Assembly: GCA_946186175.1 (NCBI GenBank)
Contig: CAMHMG010000015.1
Location: 1-21,166, forward strand
Length of the DNA: 21,166 nucleotides
From: an uncultured Clostridia bacterium
GTDB taxonomy: Bacteria > Bacillota > Clostridia > Lachnospirales > Lachnospiraceae
Reading direction: 5' to 3'
The translations under genes and the position numbers were made by a program. Positions 15,273 through 21,166 of the stretch are shown here, piece by piece (position 1 is the first letter of the stretch; each line of letters opens with the position of its first letter). Below the pieces are notes generated by a model. That model ran no database searches. It was not told where the DNA came from and was given only the letters and a program-made list of their open reading frames with translations.

Positions 15273-18200
15273 ATGATACAAAAGCATTTTTTGATAAAGA
15301 CTCCTGTCTCTTTGGGGCCTGTAATAATAGAAATCAAAAAGATTCTCGCAAATACGCCACATAAAGGCGCTCTTCTTACTGTTTATGAGTCTGGCTATCC
15401 CGTGCATCACGTTAAGGCGATGGTGGAAAAGATAAGGATAATTATTCCGGAGCTTAAGATTGCAGGTATATCGTTATTTACAATTGCAGATTATCCGCCT
15501 GACGGAATTGGAATTGCAATGAATCTTTTAGTGGCAGAGACTTCAGACTTTGAGGTTGTATCTATGCCATGCAGTCCCGGACAAGAGGATAACGCCATAG
15601 AGACGATGCGTAAGCGTTTGGATGCCCACCCTGACGCTAAGGCAGTTATGTTGTTTATATGTAACCTTGGTATAAATGCAACGAAGTTCATGAAAGGTAT
15701 CACACAGAATCGAGAGGATATAAGTGTATTTGGAACCATGTCATCACGCATTACTCCTGGTACATTATCATCACATGGTGGAGAGGTCAGAGGGGTTTTC
15801 AAACGCATTGAGGGACTTATCGATAACAACCAGATGATCGTGGGAGACAAGGTATATGGTGAGGGGTTTGTAGGTGTTATTCTCTATGGAGAGGACCTTC
15901 ATATTCAGATGGAATATGCACTGGGGTGGCATCCCATCGGGAAGGAAATGCCTATCGTCAAGGGTGAAAAAATGAAACTTGGAGAGACAACCCTGACTGA
16001 GATAGACGGCATGCCGGCAGTGGAGCTTTATAGGGAGTATCTTGGTGTACGTCCGGATGAACATTTAATTGCTAATATTTGCGAATTTCCGCTGATGGTG
16101 AAAAAGAATGATTTTGATATATGTATGATTCCTTTTGATTATGGAGAGAATGGGGAACTCTGTTTTAACGTGACCCTTGAAGGAGATGAGAAAGTCAGAT
16201 TTTCCTTTGCTACATATGAGGAGGTTATCCGGGAAACAGAGAGAGCATATGATGCAATGGCAGAGTTTGCACCGCAGGCTGCCTTCCTTGTGATCTGTGG
16301 CAACAGGTTTAATTTTCTGCGCGAAGAGGCAGCTAAAGAGTGGACACTGTTTCGTGAGATTGTACCGAATCTTGGCCTTATACATGGTGTCAGTGAACTG
16401 TATTACATTAACGGCAGGGGCGGCGTGTTGAATAGCGCACATATATCTGTGGGTCTGAGAGAAGGAAATGCGGTTAAAAAAGAAGTCATTTCTAAAGCTC
16501 ATGACAAAGCAGGAGAATGCAGACAACTAAGCCATGTTATTCCACTGGCAGAACGTATGTCAGTATTTATGAGTAAAATGACAGGACAGCTGGAAGGTAT
16601 GGCACATGAAGCGGAGGCGGCGAATATTGCAAAGTCTGCTTTTCTTTCCAATATGTCACATGAGATACGAACCCCGATCAATGCTATTATCGGAATGGAT
16701 GAAATGATACTTAGGGAAAGCCATGAATCAGATATCATAGGGTATGCAGATGATATACGCTCAGCCAGCAACTCACTTTTAGGAATTGTAAATGATGTGC
16801 TTGATTTTTCTAAGATTGAAGCCGGAAAAATGGATATCGTTAAGGTTGAATATGAGTTTGCTTCTGTGATGAATGATCTGTATACTGTAATCCATAAGCG
16901 GGCAGAGGACAAAGGACTTAAGCTTATGGTTGAGGTCGATCCGACGCTGCCTGCCATTTTGTATGGTGATGAAATACGCATTAAACAAGTAATGACTAAT
17001 ATCATTACAAATGCAGTCAAATACACCGAGAGAGGCAGCGTGACCATCAGAGTTAAATGCATTAGAAAAAACATGGATTCAAAGCAGAAGAATGAACTGT
17101 GCGACCGTGAGGCGCACGGAACGGAATGTCTTTTGAATCCGGTAGTATTGAAGTTTGAGGTTGAAGATACCGGCATTGGTATCAGGGAAGAGGATCAAAA
17201 GAAACTGTTTACAGCATTTAAGAGGTTTGATGAGGAGAAAAACCGTACTATTGAAGGCACCGGATTAGGACTAAGCATTACAAGACAGCTGCTTTCTCTT
17301 ATGGGCTCAGAACTTCAAGTGGAAAGTACATATGGAAAAGGTTCCAACTTTTCCTTTGAGATCGTACAGGGAATCGTTAGGGATGAGCCAATCGGCGCAA
17401 TAACTGAAAGGTTAATAAGGAACACCGGTACTCATAAGAATTATAAAGAAAAATTCACTGCAAAAACAGCGCGGATCCTGGTTGTGGATGATACACAGAT
17501 GAATCTCGAAGTCATAACAAATCTCCTTAAGAAAACGCTCATTGGGATTGATACAGCAGAAAGCGGGCAGGAGGCATTGGATCTGGTAAAGGATAATGTA
17601 TATGATCTGATCTTTTTGGATCACAGAATGCCTAATATGGACGGAATTGAGTGCTTCAGGCTGATGAAAGAAATGGGGAAAGATAATCGCTCTCAATCAG
17701 CTCCGGTTATTTCTCTGACTGCCAATGCGGTTTCCGGAGCCAGAGAGGAATACCTTACCATCGGTTTTGCCGATTATCTGACAAAACCAATTGATCCTGA
17801 TAAACTTGAGGAAATGTTACTTCGATATCTTCCTAAAGATAAGGTTAAGACGGTAGTGGATTCAAAAGGCGCTGACAGTAAGACAAAGAAGAACTTACAG
17901 GCGTTTAGTGAAAAAGCAAGCATTGTAATAATCGATGATGACAGCACGATTCGCAACATAGCCGAAACAATCCTTAAAGACAGCTACAAGGTGACAGCAC
18001 TCGCATCGGGAGCGGAAGGGATCAAATATCTGAAAGATCACAGGACGGAACTTATTCTGCTTGATGTCAAGATGCCTGAAATGGACGGCTTTGACGTGCT
18101 AAGAGAGATTAAAAAGGATACGGTACTTGCCGAAATACCGGTTATTTTTCTTACAGGTGATGAAAGTCAGGAATCCGAGATCAGAGGTTTTCAGAGTGGT

Positions 18201-19646
18201 GCATGGGATTTTGTCAGAAAACCATTCGTGGCAGAAGTTTTGCGACAGCGTGTTAAGCACAGTGTAGAACTTTCAAGGCTTCAGAAAGACCTGGCTGCAG
18301 AGGTTATGCGGCAGACCATTAAGGTTGAAAAACTAACAGCTGAGGTTATGTTTGCGCTCTCGCAGGCGGTGGATGCAAAGGATCATTATACAAAGGGGCA
18401 TTCGGAGAGAGTGGCAGCATATTCAGTCATGCTGGCTAAGGAAATGGGGATGAGTAAAAGGCAGCAGTCACAGATATATGCTATGGGACTATTACATGAT
18501 GTAGGAAAAATAGGCGTGGCAGAAAGTATTATTAACAAACCCGGTAAGCTGACTGATGAGGAATTTGACCAAATCAAGCAGCATACCATTATGGGATATG
18601 AAATATTAGGAACCATTACCGAGATGCCGGGTCTTGCCACAGGGGCAAGATGGCATCACGAAAAGTATAATGGAAGGGGATATCCTGATGGAAAATCGGG
18701 AGAAGACATACCGTTAGAAGCCAGAATCATATGTGTGGCTGACTGTTATGATGCCATGACATCTAATCGTTCCTATTCACAGATCAGAGAGCAGGAAAAG
18801 GTGAGGGAGGAAATCGCAAGATGCAGTGGAAGCCAATTCGACCCTTTGATTGCTGAGCATATGCTTAAACTTATTGATGATGATCGGGAATATCTCATGA
18901 ATGAACATAATTACAGAAACAGTGATGCGGCTTCCTATGTTGCAGAGCTTATTGAGAGGGATGCAACATTTGGAGAAGAGCATACCATATATGATTCTAC
19001 ACATCAGGATGAGATGTATGATGTTGAAACATATGATGAGATAGAAAATGATGAAACCGCTTTGCCTGACTGGCTTGAGGAATGTCAGGAATTAGATGTA
19101 GATGCGGGTATCAGAAATTGTGGATCAGTTGAAGGGTATCTTTCTATATTGAAAGGCTTTTATGAAACGATTGAGAATAAGTCAGAAGAGATTGAAGGAT
19201 ACTACGATTCAGAGGATTGGAATAATTATACGATAAAAGTTCATGCACTCAAGTCTTCGGCGCGAATTGCGGGCGCAGATAAGTTGTCGCAGATGGCAGC
19301 TGCTCTTGAGTCTGCAGGAGATGCAGGAGATATCCCAACCATTAGACGTGATACGAAAGCATTGCTTGATGAATATAGATCATATCAGGAGATATTGAAA
19401 GATATGGCACCTCCTGATACGGAGACACTCAGTGAGGCACCGGAACAGACCATAAAGGATGCATATCAGGCATTGTCAGAATTTTCTGAGATGATGGATT
19501 TCGGACTGGCACGCATGGTGATTGACTCCATGAAGGAATACAGGCTTCCGAAAGAGGATCAGAATCGATTTGATCGGATTGGTGATTATCTTATGAAGCT
19601 TGACTGGAAAGGAGTGCAGGAAGAGGTGCAGGAAGCTTTGAAATGA
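15273..19646 (+). CDS. FIST-sensor hybrid histidine kinase with two receivers, HD-GYP and HPt domains
   Basis: The protein has 1457 residues with no membrane segment, so it is a cytoplasmic sensor. Domains in order: FIST sensory region (about 1-405, a family thought to bind small ligands); linker helix; HisKA with phospho-acceptor H463 (MSHEIRTPIN); HATPase with N-box NIITNAVKY, DTGIGI and GTGLGLSI (567-700); receiver 1 (733-853, D783 in FLDHRMP); receiver 2 (882-1000, D931 in LLDVKMP); HD-GYP c-di-GMP phosphodiesterase (1018-1205; H1043, HD 1075-1076, K1079, H1104, HH 1128-1129, GYP 1136-1138, D1157); HPt (about 1275-1375, H1324 in VHALKSSAR); and a helical tail. All catalytic residues I can check are present. 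It probably couples a ligand signal to phosphotransfer and c-di-GMP breakdown. GAGGGA lies five bases before the ATG. The small response regulator 48 bp downstream is a likely partner. Confidence 0.9.
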   Translation: MIQKHFLIKTPVSLGPVIIEIKKILANTPHKGALLTVYESGYPVHHVKAMVEKIRIIIPELKIAGISLFTIADYPPDGIGIAMNLLVAETSDFEVVSMPCSPGQEDNAIETMRKRLDAHPDAKAVMLFICNLGINATKFMKGITQNREDISVFGTMSSRITPGTLSSHGGEVRGVFKRIEGLIDNNQMIVGDKVYGEGFVGVILYGEDLHIQMEYALGWHPIGKEMPIVKGEKMKLGETTLTEIDGMPAVELYREYLGVRPDEHLIANICEFPLMVKKNDFDICMIPFDYGENGELCFNVTLEGDEKVRFSFATYEEVIRETERAYDAMAEFAPQAAFLVICGNRFNFLREEAAKEWTLFREIVPNLGLIHGVSELYYINGRGGVLNSAHISVGLREGNAVKKEVISKAHDKAGECRQLSHVIPLAERMSVFMSKMTGQLEGMAHEAEAANIAKSAFLSNMSHEIRTPINAIIGMDEMILRESHESDIIGYADDIRSASNSLLGIVNDVLDFSKIEAGKMDIVKVEYEFASVMNDLYTVIHKRAEDKGLKLMVEVDPTLPAILYGDEIRIKQVMTNIITNAVKYTERGSVTIRVKCIRKNMDSKQKNELCDREAHGTECLLNPVVLKFEVEDTGIGIREEDQKKLFTAFKRFDEEKNRTIEGTGLGLSITRQLLSLMGSELQVESTYGKGSNFSFEIVQGIVRDEPIGAITERLIRNTGTHKNYKEKFTAKTARILVVDDTQMNLEVITNLLKKTLIGIDTAESGQEALDLVKDNVYDLIFLDHRMPNMDGIECFRLMKEMGKDNRSQSAPVISLTANAVSGAREEYLTIGFADYLTKPIDPDKLEEMLLRYLPKDKVKTVVDSKGADSKTKKNLQAFSEKASIVIIDDDSTIRNIAETILKDSYKVTALASGAEGIKYLKDHRTELILLDVKMPEMDGFDVLREIKKDTVLAEIPVIFLTGDESQESEIRGFQSGAWDFVRKPFVAEVLRQRVKHSVELSRLQKDLAAEVMRQTIKVEKLTAEVMFALSQAVDAKDHYTKGHSERVAAYSVMLAKEMGMSKRQQSQIYAMGLLHDVGKIGVAESIINKPGKLTDEEFDQIKQHTIMGYEILGTITEMPGLATGARWHHEKYNGRGYPDGKSGEDIPLEARIICVADCYDAMTSNRSYSQIREQEKVREEIARCSGSQFDPLIAEHMLKLIDDDREYLMNEHNYRNSDAASYVAELIERDATFGEEHTIYDSTHQDEMYDVETYDEIENDETALPDWLEECQELDVDAGIRNCGSVEGYLSILKGFYETIENKSEEIEGYYDSEDWNNYTIKVHALKSSARIAGADKLSQMAAALESAGDAGDIPTIRRDTKALLDEYRSYQEILKDMAPPDTETLSEAPEQTIKDAYQALSEFSEMMDFGLARMVIDSMKEYRLPKEDQNRFDRIGDYLMKLDWKGVQEEVQEALK

Positions 19647-19694
19647 CCGCAATGAGTGTAGTATTGAAGTAGGTATGTATCGAAAGGAAAAAGT

Positions 19695-20447
19695 ATGGGA
19701 AGAAGAACATTGATAATAAGCAGACAGGAAACATTTATGATCAAGGGGCTTGAGATGAAGCTTAAGAGCATTGATGTTGAAGCGGTCTACGCATCTCCTG
19801 AACTCAAAGAAATAGAATCAAGGATAGAGGAGGTGGATCTGATCATCCTCTATACAGATGATACGATCGAAGAGGCGGCATCAGCACTGGTGTATATAAA
19901 GGACAATTGTCTGCGACAGGACCGTAAAGTTATAGTTATAGGTAATGAAGACGAATACAAGATTGTAGAGCAGTATCTTATACAGGAATGCATTTTGCAG
20001 TTTTTTGAAAGACCGCTTGATATGAACGGACTTCTTGACAGAGTGGCAGCATACTTAGACGAAGAGGCTGTAATGGCAAGGAGAAAGAGAATTCTGATCG
20101 TTGATGATGATATGTCATATATGATGATGGTATACGACTGGCTTAAGGATAAATACCATGTTGCGCTTGCAGGTTCGGGAATGCAGGCAATTACATGGCT
20201 TGCAAATAATCATGCAGATCTTATTCTGTTAGATTATGAGATGCCTGTTACCAGCGGCCCGCAGGTCCTTGAGATGTTCAGATCCGAGCCTCAGACTCAG
20301 GACATACCGGTTATTTTTTTGACAGGAAAAAATGACAAGGCTAGCATCATGAGGGTGTTATCGCTTCGACCCGCTGATTATCTTCTTAAGACAATAGACA
20401 AAAAGGGACTGTGTGAAAAACTGGAAAGTTTTTTCATGTTGAATTAA
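19695..20447 (+). CDS. Double-receiver response regulator with a degenerate first receiver
   Basis: The protein has 250 residues and no DNA-binding or enzymatic output domain. The C-terminal receiver (about 131-250) has the acidic cluster VDDD (136-139), phospho-acceptor D180 in LILLDYEMP, T210, and K232. The usual proline after this lysine is replaced by threonine (YLLKTID). The N-terminal ~125 residues have the same layout, but a tyrosine (Y53, in LIILYTDD) aligns with D180, so that half is probably a pseudo-receiver. It may take phosphate from, or give it to, the HPt of the kinase upstream, or act as a phosphate sink or adaptor. Spacing (48 bp) suggests an operon. Confidence 0.83.
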   Translation: MGRRTLIISRQETFMIKGLEMKLKSIDVEAVYASPELKEIESRIEEVDLIILYTDDTIEEAASALVYIKDNCLRQDRKVIVIGNEDEYKIVEQYLIQECILQFFERPLDMNGLLDRVAAYLDEEAVMARRKRILIVDDDMSYMMMVYDWLKDKYHVALAGSGMQAITWLANNHADLILLDYEMPVTSGPQVLEMFRSEPQTQDIPVIFLTGKNDKASIMRVLSLRPADYLLKTIDKKGLCEKLESFFMLN

Positions 20448-20516
20448 TTGATGTCGAATATTTGAAATCAACTGATTTTCAAAGAACTTATATCATATAA
20501 TATTATTAAAAATCTT

Positions 20517-20544
20517 TTGAATTATAATAAATATATGTTATACT
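20517..20544 (+). promoter_or_regulatory. Probable promoter with a long leader
   Basis: TTGAAT (20517-20522), a 16-base spacer, and an extended -10 TGTTATACT (20536-20544). Transcription from about 20551 would give a leader of roughly 235 nt before the gene at 20786. Confidence 0.5.
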
Positions 20545-20559
20545 CTACTTTAGATTGTA

Positions 20560-20645
20560 AAATATACGTATCTATTTAGCTATGCTTCATAGATACGCAA
20601 AAGGCTCAGTGCTTACGCACCTTCCGATATGCCTGTCGTATCGTG
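20560..20645 (+). repeat. Run of small hairpins in the leader
   Basis: CGTATCTAT (20567-20575) pairs with ATAGATACG (20589-20597). GTGC-TTAC-GCAC is at 20609-20620. CGATA (20625-20629) pairs with TATCG (20639-20643). The block starts with AAATATAC (20560-20567), the same octamer that bounds the adjoining 66-bp element, so it may be a different unit of the same modular array. Confidence 0.6.
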
Positions 20646-20711
20646 AAATATACATTTTTCTACGAATCTCGCAGTGAATGCGAGATTCTACCTGAACAGT
20701 TACAAATATAC
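20646..20711 (+). repeat. 66-bp dispersed element, copy 2
   Basis: The ends are AAATATAC, with a hairpin GAATCTCGCA-GTGAA-TGCGAGATTC (20664-20688) and CTGAACAGTTAC near the right end. It differs from copy 1 (9683-9748) at five positions. Two of these form one compensated stem pair, and one is a loop change (GTAAA to GTGAA). It lies 74 bp before the next start codon. Confidence 0.85.
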
Positions 20712-20785
20712 AATTGATTACTATATCATTATTAGTAGTTTCTGCATATTATATATGTATGAGAATAGTGCATAAGGAGCATTAT

Positions 20786-21166
20786 ATGTATATGCAGGGA
20801 TTACATTATGATTTGGATTCTTTGTTTCCGGAGAATCCGGATTATTTGCAGGATGAGGAATTCTGCTTAAAGGACCATGATTATATTAAAGATTTGTATC
20901 CTTCATGGCTTAGGTCAATTACTGATATTGTTGAAGAATACGTTGATAGATACGAGTACGATGGAAGTATTATCTATCACGAATATCCGGACAAATCAAC
21001 TATCTATTCGATGGTCGAAGATATATATTATATGTTGGGATATAATAAGGATGATGTATCGGACATTGTTTTAGATATCATACAGTTTATATTGTGTAAT
21101 GAGATGTATATTAGAAGACGGCGGCATGATACAATCTCAAAACAGTTTTGTTTTAAAAGTAATACT
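20786..21166 (+). CDS. Hypothetical protein, 3' end beyond the window
   Basis: An open frame runs from ATG 20786 to the window edge (127 codons, no stop). AAGGAG (20774-20779) lies six bases before the ATG. The protein is rich in Tyr, Asp and Glu, starts MYMQGLHYDLDSLFP, contains RYEYDGSIIYHEYPDKS (about 56-72), and has an Arg-rich patch RRRRH (109-113) after a hydrophobic helix. It resembles small uncharacterised Lachnospiraceae proteins with YDGS...PDK and a basic end, but I cannot assign a function. Codon use matches neighbouring genes. Confidence 0.75.
   Translation, partial: MYMQGLHYDLDSLFPENPDYLQDEEFCLKDHDYIKDLYPSWLRSITDIVEEYVDRYEYDGSIIYHEYPDKSTIYSMVEDIYYMLGYNKDDVSDIVLDIIQFILCNEMYIRRRRHDTISKQFCFKSNT

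Noticed and set aside
16499..17176. 225-codon minus-strand frame opposite the hybrid kinase
   Set aside because: It is antisense to the conserved HisKA/HATPase region; composition is typical of a shadow frame.
20877..21074. 65-codon frame near the right edge
   Set aside because: It is out of frame with the 20786 gene, which has a proper ribosome site and fuller coverage.

Overview
The window looks like a chromosomal segment of a low-GC Gram-positive anaerobe, most likely a member of the Lachnospiraceae (Clostridia). The basis is strong AGGAGG ribosome-binding sites, AT-rich spacers, the dnaX-ybaB-recR order, and a monoderm-style Tad pilus locus that lacks a secretin and carries DUF5702 and DUF6382/FHA genes. 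I cannot name a species from the sequence alone.

Layout. (1) 77-9684: a Tad/Flp type IV pilus locus, all on the + strand: prepilin peptidase (TadV), TadZ-like P-loop protein, TadA/CpaF ATPase, TadB and TadC platform proteins, Flp pilin, DUF5702 pseudopilin-like protein, two TadE-like proteins (one with two putative zinc-binding repeats), and a DUF6382 protein with two membrane segments and a C-terminal FHA domain. Many genes overlap or nearly touch. Three larger spacers inside or beside the locus hold structured repeats. (2) 9828-13611: flavodoxin-like/SCP2 fusion, dnaX, ybaB (EbfC) and recR, closely spaced and probably co-transcribed from a promoter near 9758-9786. (3) 13663-14739: a phosphofructokinase with unusual active-site residues, followed by an intrinsic terminator. 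(4) 14842-15246: three exact 123-bp tandem repeats plus a 36-bp partial copy. These abut the promoter of a 1457-residue signalling protein (15273-19646) with the order FIST, HisKA, HATPase, receiver, receiver, HD-GYP, HPt. A small double-receiver response regulator follows (19695-20447). (5) 20448-21166: a likely promoter, a structured leader of about 235 nt, and a hypothetical gene cut off by the window edge.

How it works together. The first part builds a surface pilus: TadV processes Flp, TadA/B/C assemble it, TadE and DUF5702 proteins are probable minor components, and TadZ and the FHA protein are candidate localisation or regulatory factors. The middle block is DNA maintenance and redox. 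The last block is a cytoplasmic phosphorelay physically joined to a predicted c-di-GMP phosphodiesterase. c-di-GMP commonly controls surface pili and adhesion, but a link between the two ends of this window is only inference.

Most notable are the non-coding elements. The 121-bp repeats (6958-7199) and 123-bp repeats (14842-15246) belong to one family in opposite orientations, sharing end motifs, a TGTATACA palindrome and a hairpin core that also appears in the 149-bp inverted-repeat element between tadC and flp. A separate 66-bp element occurs twice (9683-9748 and 20646-20711) with 61/66 identity. One stem base pair changes on both sides (T-A to C-G), which points to selection on structure. 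I saw no tRNA, rRNA, CRISPR array, transposase or phage gene.
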